This document shows positions 9,181-17,689 of a DNA stretch of 64,000 nt, one piece after another. Numbering within the stretch: position 1 is the stretch's first letter; each line of letters starts with the position of its first letter. The position numbers were made by a program, and so were the translations under genes. Below the pieces are notes generated by a model. It saw only the letters and a list, made by a program, of their open reading frames with translations. It did not search any database and had not been told where the DNA came from. The stretch comes from Gammaproteobacteria bacterium. Lineage in GTDB: Bacteria; Pseudomonadota; Gammaproteobacteria; Pseudomonadales; Halieaceae. The stretch is from NCBI GenBank assembly GCA_009937065.1, contig JAACDF010000142.1, positions 18,085 to 82,084 on the forward strand, given 5' to 3'.

Positions 9181-10314
9181 TTACCCTTCTTTGTAGCTCA
9201 CGACGTCTGACGCCTGAACCACATCCCCAGTATTATTTCCAAATGCGTTACGCTGGTAAGTTGTCACCGCCGCAACATCAACGTCCGACAACTGTGCTCC
9301 GAAGGCCTGCATGGCCGTTCCAGCAACACCGTTAACGACAACGTTCAAGTGAGAATCTAATCCGCCCATTGCAATGGCGCTTCCAGCGATTGCATTGCCC
9401 AGACCACCCTCACCGTTCGCGCCGTGACAAGCCAAACAGCTTGCGTTGTAAACGTCTTCGCCCCGCACCATCAGCTCGTCAACCGAGAGCTCGGTGGCAG
9501 CCAAAGCGGCGTCTGCTGCTGCCGAACCTTTTTTGGCCGCCATCCAGTCATCGAATTCGCCCTGACTCACTACATGCACTACGACCGGCATGAAGCCGTG
9601 GTATGAGCCACACAGCTCAGTGCACTGACCACGATAAACGCCTTCCGCTAATACACGGCTCCATGCCTCGTTGATAAAGCCGGGAATTGCATCGCGTTTA
9701 ACGGCAATTTCAGGAACCCACCACGAGTGAATAACGTCGTTCGCGGTGATTAAAAATCGCACCTTGGTATCAACGGGAATAACCAATGGCTCATCGACTT
9801 CTAGAAGATAGTTTTCACCCTTCGTGTCGGTGTTATAGATCTGCTCCTGCGATGTCGCAAGATTAGAGAAAAATGCAACGTTTTCGCCGTCAGCATCTAA
9901 GTACTCGTATTTCCATTTCCACTGATAGCCCGTCACCAAAATGCTCATTTCGGCGTCGTCATTGTCGTAAACCTCAAGCAATGTGGATGTTGCCGGTACA
10001 GCCATACCTATCAAGATGAAAAAGGGCACGACCGTCCATGCAATTTCGACACCGGTGTGCTCATGAAATTGCGAAGGCTCAACGCCCCGTGACTTACGGT
10101 GTGCATAAATCGAGTACAACATGACGCCAAATACGCCAACGCCGATAACGACACAGATCCAAAAAATAAGCATGTGAAGGTCATAGATTTCAACACCGAG
10201 ATCAGTAATCACAGCGCCGGCTTCGGAAATGCCAGTGGACATGTTGACCTGATTTTGTGCATTAGCGGCAAGCGGCAGGAGCGCCGTCGCGGCAAGTGCG
10301 CGTGCGTTTAGCAT
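9181..10314 (-). CDS. coxB: Cytochrome c oxidase subunit II fused to cytochrome c (caa3 type)
   Basis: Subunit II accepts electrons at CuA. The 377-residue protein has a signal peptide (about 1-20), two membrane helices, and a cupredoxin domain with CuA ligands His196, Cys231, Glu233, Cys235, His239 and Met242. A C-terminal extension of about 100 residues contains a heme-c motif CLACH (293-297), with Met in TAMQAF as the likely sixth ligand. The fusion makes this a caa3-type oxidase that carries its own cytochrome c domain. It is the first gene of the structural operon. Confidence 0.97.
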   Translation of the reverse strand: MLNARALAATALLPLAANAQNQVNMSTGISEAGAVITDLGVEIYDLHMLIFWICVVIGVGVFGVMLYSIYAHRKSRGVEPSQFHEHTGVEIAWTVVPFFILIGMAVPATSTLLEVYDNDDAEMSILVTGYQWKWKYEYLDADGENVAFFSNLATSQEQIYNTDTKGENYLLEVDEPLVIPVDTKVRFLITANDVIHSWWVPEIAVKRDAIPGFINEAWSRVLAEGVYRGQCTELCGSYHGFMPVVVHVVSQGEFDDWMAAKKGSAAADAALAATELSVDELMVRGEDVYNASCLACHGANGEGGLGNAIAGSAIAMGGLDSHLNVVVNGVAGTAMQAFGAQLSDVDVAAVTTYQRNAFGNNTGDVVQASDVVSYKEG

Positions 10315-10386
10315 CTTTTCGTCCCCATAATCGCGGTAGAGTGGCCTAGCCCCCGTGGTTCAGCCCCGCTTTTTCTAAGCCGCGCG

Positions 10387-10392
10387 ATTATA
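10387..10392 (-). promoter_or_regulatory. Candidate -10 element of the cox operon promoter
   Basis: Read on the minus strand this is a perfect TATAAT, 73 bases upstream of the coxB ATG. The hexamer 17 bases further upstream (CTGTGA) is a poor -35, so the promoter may depend on an activator. This is the only convincing -10 box in the 148-base gap between yheV and coxB. Confidence 0.4.
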
Positions 10393-10462
10393 ACGAAGTC
10401 AAATTGGATTCACAGCGGAAACACGTTTGTTAGGCAAATACCGTGCATTTATTAACAGTAAT

Positions 10463-10726
10463 TTAGTCCTTATCGAGGTCTGGTGACATCAGCCGGACGG
10501 GTTCAGCCACCGTTTCTACTAAACGGGCACTGCCACGGGTGACTCGAGTAGCCGGCTCCTCCGTGACTTGCTGCGGTCTTTTTTCTTTAAAGCCACACTC
10601 AATACAGGACCGTTCATCGGTCTCCATATCAACGACGAGTCGATCCATAGCCTTGCAGGAGGGACATATCGCACCAGCAATAAATCGCGGTCTTTTCGGT
10701 TTTTGTGGGGTTGCTTCGTTTGACAT
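10463..10726 (-). CDS. yheV: YheV family putative zinc-ribbon protein
   Basis: This 87-residue protein has two CxxC pairs, CPSCK at about residue 21 and CIECG at about residue 40, which would form a small zinc ribbon. The preceding RPRFIAGAICP and the following basic stretch match the YheV (DUF2387) family, whose function is unknown. The acidic-to-basic C-terminal tail looks disordered. It lies divergent to the gamma-carbonic anhydrase gene and upstream of the cox operon, with its own stop 149 bases before coxB. Confidence 0.85.
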   Translation of the reverse strand: MSNEATPQKPKRPRFIAGAICPSCKAMDRLVVDMETDERSCIECGFKEKRPQQVTEEPATRVTRGSARLVETVAEPVRLMSPDLDKD

Positions 10727-10815
10727 GTTGTTCGCAGTTCAGCTCGTTTAGCGGTTGAATGTCGTATGACGACCGTGCCAAGGTTATCAGCGATACGGAA
10801 TATGAGCAGTTAAAG

Positions 10816-11385
10816 ATGTCTAAACCAAGCTATCACGGCCCTGACAATATTCGGTCATTCGATGGTATGACCCCCTCCCTTGGCGAGCGTGTGATGATCG
10901 ACCCCTCCGCTGTAGTGCTCGGTGATCTTGTTTTGGGTGACGATGTAAGCGTTTGGCCTCAGTGTTCAATCCGTGCCGATATGCATCGTATCCGCGTTGG
11001 GGATCGCACAAATATTCAGGACAACTCAGTTCTGCATATCACTCACGCAGGTCAATTTAGTGAAGCAGGTTGGCCACTCACGATTGGCGATGACGTAACC
11101 GTGGGGCATAGCGTGGTTTTGCATGGCTGCACGATTGGTAACCGCGTTCTTGTAGGTATCGGATCCATTGTGATGGACGGTGTGACAGTTGAGGATGAGG
11201 TGATGATAGGAGCGGGGAGCCTCGTCACGCCGGGTAAAACGCTTAACCGCGGCTGGCTTTATGCTGGATCACCTGCGAAGCCCGTCAGGGAAATAACCGA
11301 GCGGGAGCGCTCTTTCCTCAGCTATTCCGCTCAAAACTACGTGAACTTGAAAAACCGTTTTATAGACCAGAGCTCGACAGATTAG
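10816..11385 (+). CDS. Gamma-carbonic anhydrase family protein (YrdA type)
   Basis: This is a left-handed beta-helix hexapeptide-repeat protein of the YrdA/CaiE group, most of which bind zinc in a trimer. Carbonic anhydrase activity is often assumed for them but rarely shown. Three candidate zinc histidines are visible, one in NSVLHITHAG and two in VGHSVVLHGC. I chose the ATG at 10816 (MSKPSYHGP, 189 residues) because family members start about there. An in-frame ATG at 10759 would add 19 residues, and neither start has a strong ribosome-binding site. It converges on aroE with a 4-base overlap. Confidence 0.88.
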   Translation: MSKPSYHGPDNIRSFDGMTPSLGERVMIDPSAVVLGDLVLGDDVSVWPQCSIRADMHRIRVGDRTNIQDNSVLHITHAGQFSEAGWPLTIGDDVTVGHSVVLHGCTIGNRVLVGIGSIVMDGVTVEDEVMIGAGSLVTPGKTLNRGWLYAGSPAKPVREITERERSFLSYSAQNYVNLKNRFIDQSSTD

Positions 11386-12194
11386 GCGCGCAACATCGCC
11401 AAGACGTCATGCGTTAATGGGCGTTCGGCATTCCAAATTTCATAGCTATCCGCGGCCTGCTCGACCAGCATGCCGAGACCATCGCTCACCTGTTGAAATC
11501 CGCGGGAGTCGGCCCAGGTCATAAAGGGGGTCGGTTTATCACTGTAAATGAGGTCATAAGCCGAGGCGTCAGGCGAGATCCTTGGAATTTCCAGCTCGGG
11601 AAAATCGCCAGCCCAACCACTGCTCGAGCCATTGATAACAAGGCCCCACTCCCGGTCAGGAATTGTCGTCAAACCTCCAGCCGTAAGTGAGCCTCTCCCC
11701 TCAAACAGCGCGACCAGGTCAATCGCTCGTTGAGACGTGCGATTAGCGACGTGAATAGACGCTGGCGAACGATCGCAGAGCGGCCCGAGGATGCCACGCA
11801 TCGCGCCACCAGCGCCCAGGAGTAGAATATGGGCACCGGCAAGCGGCCAGTCTAAATTCACCTCGAGGTCACGGGCCAAGCCACTGCCATCGGTCGTATG
11901 ACCACAGATACGCCCCTGATCATCACGCCATAGGGTGTTCACCGCTTGCGCGTCGATAGCGTCAGAGGTGTGGACTTCGGCAAATTCGAAGGCTTCGCCT
12001 TTAAAAGGCGCTGTTACATTCAATCCGATGCCACCACGTGCGAAGAAATCGTTCACGACCGTATCAAATTGGCCTGCCTCGACAAGTACCTTTCGGTAGT
12101 CAATGTCATGCCGGCAACTGTCAGCAAACGCACGGTGAATTTCAGGCGATTTACTGTGCTCTATGGGATTGCCCAGTACGGCGAACCGCCTCAT
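11382..12194 (-). CDS. aroE: Shikimate dehydrogenase
   Basis: AroE reduces 3-dehydroshikimate to shikimate with NADPH in aromatic amino acid synthesis. The N-terminal substrate motif GNPIEHSKSPEIH and NVTAPFKGEAF (catalytic Lys) are present. The nucleotide-binding GAGGAMRG and the NRTSQRA motif that contacts NADPH phosphate follow. The start at 12194 (MRRFAVLGN, 270 residues) is preferred to the upstream ATG at 12212 because GGAG lies 7 bases before it and homology begins there. It follows hemF on the same strand. Confidence 0.96.
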   Translation of the reverse strand: MRRFAVLGNPIEHSKSPEIHRAFADSCRHDIDYRKVLVEAGQFDTVVNDFFARGGIGLNVTAPFKGEAFEFAEVHTSDAIDAQAVNTLWRDDQGRICGHTTDGSGLARDLEVNLDWPLAGAHILLLGAGGAMRGILGPLCDRSPASIHVANRTSQRAIDLVALFEGRGSLTAGGLTTIPDREWGLVINGSSSGWAGDFPELEIPRISPDASAYDLIYSDKPTPFMTWADSRGFQQVSDGLGMLVEQAADSYEIWNAERPLTHDVLAMLRA

Positions 12195-12266
12195 GTGGTA
12201 CTCCAAATGCAAGGGCTAGAAACCAAACCCGTCAGAGGCTTAAGCAAAAGCCTCCTTGCAAGTATC

Positions 12267-13166
12267 TCACACCCAGTCACGTGGCTTGAGGTAGTAGTCC
12301 AGAAGTTCTGCCTCAGGCGTACCAGCCTCTGGCGTCAGACCATATTCCCATCGCACCAGTGGCGGTAAGGACATCAGAATGGCTTCTGTTCGGCCATTTG
12401 ACTGAAGCCCAAACAGAGTGCCTCGATCAAAAACCAAATTGAACTCTACGTACCGCCCGCGACGATACAGTTGCCACTGTCGCTCACGCTCACCGAACAC
12501 TTTGTCCTTGTTCCGATGAACAATGGGCACGTACGCCTTTAGATAGGCGTTACCCACGGCCTGCATAAAGCCGAAGGTCTTTTCAAAGCCCCACTCATTC
12601 AGGTCATCATAAAAGAGTCCACCAATACCTCTGGGCTCATTGCGATGTGGCAAGAAAAAGTAATCGTCACACCAAGCTTTATATTTAGAGTAGACACCAT
12701 CACCAAAGGGGTCACAGGCATCCTTCGCAGTTTGATGCCAGTGCACAGCGTCCTCCTCAGAGCCGTAGTAAGGGGTTAAGTCAAAGCCACCACCCATCCA
12801 CCAGACAGGCGCTTCACCCTCTTTCTCGGCGACAAAACACCGGACGTTGGCATGGGATGTCGGTATGTAGGGGTTCTGTGGATGCATCACCAGTGAAACG
12901 CCCATAGCCTTAAAACTCCGGCCCGCAAGTTCTGGTCGATGTTGAGTAGCGCTCCCCGGCATCTGGCCGCCTTCCACATAGGAGAAATTGACACCGCCCT
13001 TTTCAAAGACCTTGCCGTCGACCAGCACGCGACTAATGCCACCGCCACCCTCAGGACGATCCCAAGATTCTGTTTCAAATACTGCGGAACCGTCGATGGC
13101 GCTCAATTCATCACAAATCGATTGTTGCAGTCCCTTCAGATACTGTTCTACCGCGGGCAAATCCAT
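12267..13166 (-). CDS. hemF: Oxygen-dependent coproporphyrinogen III oxidase
   Basis: HemF performs the aerobic oxidative decarboxylation of coproporphyrinogen III to protoporphyrinogen IX in heme synthesis. The 299 residues show family blocks such as GGGGISRVL near 40, [11 protein letters not shown] with [15 protein letters not shown], and [15 protein letters not shown] near the C-terminus. It sits in the conserved aroE-hemF-tsaC-dprA group. The reaction requires O2, which fits the neighbouring caa3 oxidase and an aerobic lifestyle. Confidence 0.97.
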   Translation of the reverse strand: MDLPAVEQYLKGLQQSICDELSAIDGSAVFETESWDRPEGGGGISRVLVDGKVFEKGGVNFSYVEGGQMPGSATQHRPELAGRSFKAMGVSLVMHPQNPYIPTSHANVRCFVAEKEGEAPVWWMGGGFDLTPYYGSEEDAVHWHQTAKDACDPFGDGVYSKYKAWCDDYFFLPHRNEPRGIGGLFYDDLNEWGFEKTFGFMQAVGNAYLKAYVPIVHRNKDKVFGERERQWQLYRRGRYVEFNLVFDRGTLFGLQSNGRTEAILMSLPPLVRWEYGLTPEAGTPEAELLDYYLKPRDWV

Positions 13167-13191
13167 GACCTTCCCCTGATGTAGGCGATGT

Positions 13192-13749
13192 TTAACGTAA
13201 CACCTCGCCGGTTTTTATTCGTTTTATCGTGGATGGCTTCCCAGCAAGATTCACGTCACCGGGCACCACCGCAATCCGCGAGCCAAAGTATCTTCGCACC
13301 TGGAAGAGGTGCTTAGCTGGCTGCGCACCCGCCCAGTTGGCACTGGTTGTGACCACTGGACCGCCGAATTCGCGACACAAACTGGACAAGGCAGGGGCAG
13401 AGGTTACACGTATTGCAACCTCGTTGCTCTCACCAGTAACCCACGACGGGAAATAACCATGATTTGGCACCAGCCAAGTCACTGATCCTGGCCATGACGC
13501 TAACAGACAAGTGCGCTCCTCGTCCTCTAATGCATCCAGCAAAGGTGCGAAGTGCGCCACATCGCCACTTGCAACAATGACGCCCTTCGACAGAGCGCGC
13601 TGCTTCATCTCGCAGAGGAACGCGACGGCGGACAGATTCCATGGATCACAGGACAAACCCCAAACAGCCTCTGCCGGACATGCGATCACGTCTCCAGCCT
13701 GCAGGCTTGCTGATGCTTCTTTTGTGCGCCATAACGAGGCCATAATCAC
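13192..13749 (-). CDS. tsaC: Threonylcarbamoyl-AMP synthase (YrdC/TsaC)
   Basis: TsaC makes threonylcarbamoyl-AMP from threonine, bicarbonate and ATP for the t6A37 modification of tRNA. The 185-residue protein is a YrdC-fold enzyme of single-domain length. The substrate loop reads [13 protein letters not shown], with Ala where the family usually has Thr (PTEAVWGL). The SANWAGAQP and VPGDVN blocks near the C-terminus are recognisable. The start is a GTG with AGGGAG 4 bases upstream, and an ATG two codons later is also possible. Confidence 0.93.
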   Translation of the reverse strand: MIMASLWRTKEASASLQAGDVIACPAEAVWGLSCDPWNLSAVAFLCEMKQRALSKGVIVASGDVAHFAPLLDALEDEERTCLLASWPGSVTWLVPNHGYFPSWVTGESNEVAIRVTSAPALSSLCREFGGPVVTTSANWAGAQPAKHLFQVRRYFGSRIAVVPGDVNLAGKPSTIKRIKTGEVLR

Positions 13750-13784
13750 GGCGCTCCCTTAAATGAAGTCACGATTTTACCGCA

Positions 13785-14882
13785 CTACGCCCGTATACGG
13801 GTCCAATGACCGTGCCCAGAACGGGTTAACTGTCCGTCAATTTCGAGTTGAACTAGTGCTTGGTGTACCTCAATGACATCTAGAGCGAGCGAATTTGCCA
13901 GCTCGTCCGCCGAATGGTGACCGTCACCCAGGGCTACCATTAACGCGTGAAATGTCTCATCACCCTGCTTGCCTTGCGTATCCGAACGATCTGTCTCATC
14001 AAAATCAGCAACCTCACTGTCAGGGCGGGACCAATTGACCGCGCGAATTACATCCACAGGGTTGAGCGCCAATAGCGCCCCATCCATCAGCAACTGCAAG
14101 CAACCTTTTCCGCCGGAATGATTGATAGACCAAGGCAGTGCAAACACGTCCCTGCCTTGCTCGGCGGCCGCGGTTGCCGTTATTAACGTGCCACTCGGCA
14201 CGCCCGCCTCAATGACAACCGTCGCTAAAGCCAGGCCCGACAAGGTTCGGTTCCTTCGCGGGAAATGATGCTTTTTAGGGGCACTAGCTGGAAGAAACTG
14301 ACTGACGACAGCGCCACTATTTACTATGTCCTCGCAAAGTGCCCGATGTGAAGGGGGGTAGGTCGCGTCGATACCCGTTGCTACCACAGCAATAGTCTCG
14401 CCGCCGGCTTTAATAGCACCTCGGTGCGCTGCGGCATCAATGCCTGTGGCGAGCCCGCTCACAATAACGAAACCCGCACGTGCCAAGTCGTGTGCAAACC
14501 GTTCAGCCAGGAAGCAACCATCGAGGGATGGTCGTCGGCTGCCAACGATAGCAATGGCGGGTTTAGCGAGAACCGATGCGTCACCACGGCCAAACAGTAC
14601 GCAAGGGGCATCAGAGCATTCAGCCAGCAGGGGAGAATAGTCCATGTCAGAAACAGACTGCACCCAGGACCCGGGAGACAAAAGAGCATATCTACCGTCA
14701 CATCGCAAAATGTCGTTTCGCCATGACCGCAATAAGGTCGTGTCGGCACCCCGACACACGTGATCAGGCGTAGGAAACTCCCGAGCTAAAGCATTGGCCT
14801 CATCGCCGAGAGTAAGTAAAAACCGTGCGTATCCAATCCATCGCGCAGCAATGCGATCATCGCCTGATAGGGCATGTGGCAT
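13785..14882 (-). CDS. dprA: DNA-processing protein DprA
   Basis: DprA binds incoming single-stranded DNA and loads RecA during natural transformation. It is also widespread in non-competent bacteria. The 365 residues contain the Rossmann-fold core with GSRRPS, VIVSGLATGIDAAAHRGA, and SGTLITATAAAEQGRDVFALP. A C-terminal winged-helix (DML1-like) domain covers about residues 300-365. It lies between the LysM gene (48 bases upstream) and tsaC in the conserved order. No other competence genes are in the window. Confidence 0.95.
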   Translation of the reverse strand: MPHALSGDDRIAARWIGYARFLLTLGDEANALAREFPTPDHVCRGADTTLLRSWRNDILRCDGRYALLSPGSWVQSVSDMDYSPLLAECSDAPCVLFGRGDASVLAKPAIAIVGSRRPSLDGCFLAERFAHDLARAGFVIVSGLATGIDAAAHRGAIKAGGETIAVVATGIDATYPPSHRALCEDIVNSGAVVSQFLPASAPKKHHFPRRNRTLSGLALATVVIEAGVPSGTLITATAAAEQGRDVFALPWSINHSGGKGCLQLLMDGALLALNPVDVIRAVNWSRPDSEVADFDETDRSDTQGKQGDETFHALMVALGDGHHSADELANSLALDVIEVHQALVQLEIDGQLTRSGHGHWTRIRA

Positions 14883-14930
14883 AACTCATCCTTGAGTTGA
14901 TTTGAGACCAGCGTCCTCTGGCCTATGTCG

Positions 14931-16028
14931 CTATGGGTTTATCAGCTCATCGCCCACGGCAAGGGGCTGGTTTGCGCCTAAAACGAGCCCAAAGCTTGCC
15001 TTCTCATGAACTGCGAACAACATTAGCGTGCCCGCGCGCTCGGCAGGTATTGAAAGCCAGTCTCGCGTTTCAGGGTCTCTGATTCTTTCATTACCTCGGG
15101 CAACTCCAAGAATATGACCTATCTCTACCCCGTCTTCTTCACCCAGGTTGGTCGCTACTACATCGAAAGCACCTATTTGCGACACGCCACTATCCAAAGA
15201 CAAAATAACGCCTGATGAAACCACTGTGGCCGGTGCTCGTGGCTTGAACATCGAGATAACCTCGCCATCAATAACGGGGAATAAGATATCGCCGGCGCGC
15301 AGCTCCTCTCGCGCAGAAATGACATCAAAGCGACTTGCCTCATCAGCATTGACTCCCTCCCGCGTTAGCACAACTCTTCCCACAGAAATCATGAGTTGGC
15401 CCAAGGGCTCGCCCGACTTCGGATCAGTAAGCTGTTGAGAGGGCCGAACGACATCGTAGGTTTCAACCCCGCGAGATAAACGGCCGGCCACATAAACAGA
15501 ATCGCCAATACCGGAAATTAAGCGACCACCAGAGCCACCCAAAACGCGAGGGTGCAGCGATCGATCAACCGTTGTCTCGAAACGGTGGTTGGCGATAAAG
15601 GGGTCAATCACGTCGCGTGGTATTTCAGGAATCGCTGATGACAAAGGTTCGCTTCGCATTTTAGGCGATAATTTAGTGACTCCCGCGCGGGGCGCTGACG
15701 TAAGGTACACACCGGGCTTACCATTGTTCCAGCGCAGATAAAGTACATCGCCGGGATAAATAAGGTTGGGGTCTCTTACGTCTGGATTCACAGACCAAAG
15801 CTCGGGCCAACGCCAAGGTTGATTCAAAAACAGCGCCGAAATATCCCACAAGGTGTCACCCTGTTCTACAACGTAAGTATCGGGTGCGTTGTCAGCGAGC
15901 CGAGGAATCGCGCTTTGCGCGTGAACCAACGCCACTGTGGTAAGCGATGAAAATAAAAGAATGAGTTGCGCAGAGATTGAGCGTCTGCGTCTGCGTCTGC
16001 CCCCGCTTGTGATCAGTCTGTCATGCAT
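14931..16028 (-). CDS. LysM-domain envelope protein
   Basis: This 365-residue secreted or anchored protein carries a LysM peptidoglycan-binding domain at about residues 52-104 (YVVEQGDTLWDISALFL, then NPNLIYPGDVLYL-like residues). The rest has no motif I recognise. It corresponds to the LysM gene next to dprA in Pseudomonas (PA0020-like). The N-terminus has six consecutive arginines (11-16) before a hydrophobic signal segment (about 19-38), which ends in a plausible VHAQ signal-peptidase site. The arginines are encoded partly by a tandem hexamer. Its likely role is cell-wall binding at the periplasmic face. Confidence 0.85.
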   Translation of the reverse strand: MHDRLITSGGRRRRRRSISAQLILLFSSLTTVALVHAQSAIPRLADNAPDTYVVEQGDTLWDISALFLNQPWRWPELWSVNPDVRDPNLIYPGDVLYLRWNNGKPGVYLTSAPRAGVTKLSPKMRSEPLSSAIPEIPRDVIDPFIANHRFETTVDRSLHPRVLGGSGGRLISGIGDSVYVAGRLSRGVETYDVVRPSQQLTDPKSGEPLGQLMISVGRVVLTREGVNADEASRFDVISAREELRAGDILFPVIDGEVISMFKPRAPATVVSSGVILSLDSGVSQIGAFDVVATNLGEEDGVEIGHILGVARGNERIRDPETRDWLSIPAERAGTLMLFAVHEKASFGLVLGANQPLAVGDELINP

Positions 16029-16094
16029 GCTCTTCCCCCAAGTCCACCTCAGGTACCGGTTATGGCAGACACTTCACCATCAAACCAGAGAAAA

Positions 16095-16122
16095 TTGGCG
16101 TATCACCGCTAAACGGTATAAT
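16095..16122 (+). promoter_or_regulatory. Candidate sigma-70 promoter for def-fmt-rsmB
   Basis: TTGGCG (16095-16100) is followed after 16 bases by a perfect TATAAT (16117-16122), which would leave an untranslated leader of about 85 bases before def. It lies in the divergent LysM/def intergenic region. Confidence 0.5.
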
Positions 16123-16212
16123 GAACAGTGTGCGCTGACGGTTTCTACCTGGCAAGCTCACCACAGTACAATTGACACCTTTTCCATTCAAAGCAATGCC
16201 TGAGCGACAACT

Positions 16213-16719
16213 ATGGCCATCAGAAAAATTCTTGAATTCCCAGATCCGCGTTTGCGAACCAGAGCGGCGAGCGTCGATGTTGTGGATGAGAGAATACAAA
16301 CGCTAATCGATGACATGTTCGAGACCATGTACGATGCAAACGGGATTGGGCTGGCGGCATCGCAAATCGACGTTCATGAGCAGGTAATCGTTATCGACCT
16401 CTCTAGCGATCGATCAACACCGCGGGTATTTGTTAACCCACAAATCGAAGTCATCGACGAGACGCTCGATGGCTTTGAAGAGGGCTGTTTATCCGTGCCA
16501 GGTTTTAGTGAGTCTGTAGAGCGACCCAAAGCCATTCGAGTCAATGCCCTTGACCGCGACGGAGCTACCATTGACGAGAGAGTGACTGGTTTACTGGCCG
16601 TTTGCCTTCAACACGAGATGGACCATTTAAAAGGCAAGCTCTTCGTCGACTATTTAAGCCCCCTAAAACGACAGCGAATCCGACAGCGCCTCGAAAAAGA
16701 GCAGCGGCGGAGAGCGTAA
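16213..16719 (+). CDS. def: Peptide deformylase
   Basis: Deformylase removes the formyl group from nascent protein N-termini and uses a bound Fe(II) or similar metal. The 168-residue protein has the three family motifs: GIGLAASQ (44-51), EGCLSVPG with metal ligand Cys92, and QHEMDHLKG with ligands His134 and His138 and catalytic Glu135. It is the first gene of def-fmt-rsmB, the conserved pairing with the formyltransferase. Confidence 0.98.
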   Translation: MAIRKILEFPDPRLRTRAASVDVVDERIQTLIDDMFETMYDANGIGLAASQIDVHEQVIVIDLSSDRSTPRVFVNPQIEVIDETLDGFEEGCLSVPGFSESVERPKAIRVNALDRDGATIDERVTGLLAVCLQHEMDHLKGKLFVDYLSPLKRQRIRQRLEKEQRRRA

Positions 16720-16726
16720 TAAGCAG

Positions 16727-17689
16727 ATGCACACACCGTTACGGGTCGTCTTTGCAGGTACCCCACCGTTCGCCGCGGGCCACCTGACCGAATTATTAGC
16801 CTCCAAGCACGAAATTGTGGCTGTCTATACGCAGCCCGATCGTCCGGCTGGCCGAGGCAAACAACTGACTGCCTCCCCTGTTAAAGAAGTGGCACTGGAA
16901 CATTCACTACCGATATTCCAACCGGCGAGCTTACGAACCCCTGAAGAAGTGGCTTCACTAAAAGCACTCAAGCCGGATGTAATGGTCGTTGTCGCCTACG
17001 GACTGCTGCTCCCCAAGACGATATTGGATGTGCCGGTCTTTGGCTGCATCAATGTCCATGCTTCGCTGCTTCCCCGCTGGAGAGGTGCCGCACCAATACA
17101 CCGTGCTATTGAGGCTGGTGACTCGGAAACCGGAGTGACCATCATGTGCATGGACGAAGGCTTGGATACCGGCGCTATGCTGAAAGTTGCTAAAACCAAA
17201 ATTACCGCCAGTCATACAACGGGATCGCTAACCAACGAACTTGAGGCATTGGGCGCGAAAACCCTGATTTCAGCACTCAACACACTGCCAGTGTTATTGA
17301 AAGAAGCCACGAATCAACCGGTCGACGGCGTTACTTACGCCCACAAAATTTCAAAGGCCGATGCCCTTATTAATTGGTCCCAGTCATCATCCAGTATTAT
17401 CCAAAAAATTCGAGCTCTTAACCCTGCACCGGGGTGTTTCACCCTATTGGGAGACCAACGAATCAAAGTCTGGGAAGCCGTCGCCATTTCAGAAGGGGAG
17501 GTAGCTACGAGCGAGCCCGGAACCATAATCTCGCTGGACAAAGAAGGCTTAGATGTCGCGACGGGCGATGGCCTGGTATCGATCAAGCGTTTGCAGTTAC
17601 CCAATAAGAAGCCTTTGCCTATTGCTGACATCATTAACGGAAACCCAGAGCAGTTATCGGCCGGCAAACAATTCGGAAGTGGTCTGTAA
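16727..17689 (+). CDS. fmt: Methionyl-tRNA formyltransferase
   Basis: Fmt formylates initiator Met-tRNA using 10-formyl-tetrahydrofolate. The 320-residue protein starts with RVVFAGTPPFAAGHL, and the catalytic region contains NVHASLLPRWRGAAPIHRAI with the Asn, His and (further on) Asp expected of the formyltransferase domain. The C-terminal tRNA-binding domain starts near residue 208. It begins 7 bases after def and its stop overlaps the start of rsmB. Confidence 0.98.
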   Translation: MHTPLRVVFAGTPPFAAGHLTELLASKHEIVAVYTQPDRPAGRGKQLTASPVKEVALEHSLPIFQPASLRTPEEVASLKALKPDVMVVVAYGLLLPKTILDVPVFGCINVHASLLPRWRGAAPIHRAIEAGDSETGVTIMCMDEGLDTGAMLKVAKTKITASHTTGSLTNELEALGAKTLISALNTLPVLLKEATNQPVDGVTYAHKISKADALINWSQSSSSIIQKIRALNPAPGCFTLLGDQRIKVWEAVAISEGEVATSEPGTIISLDKEGLDVATGDGLVSIKRLQLPNKKPLPIADIINGNPEQLSAGKQFGSGL

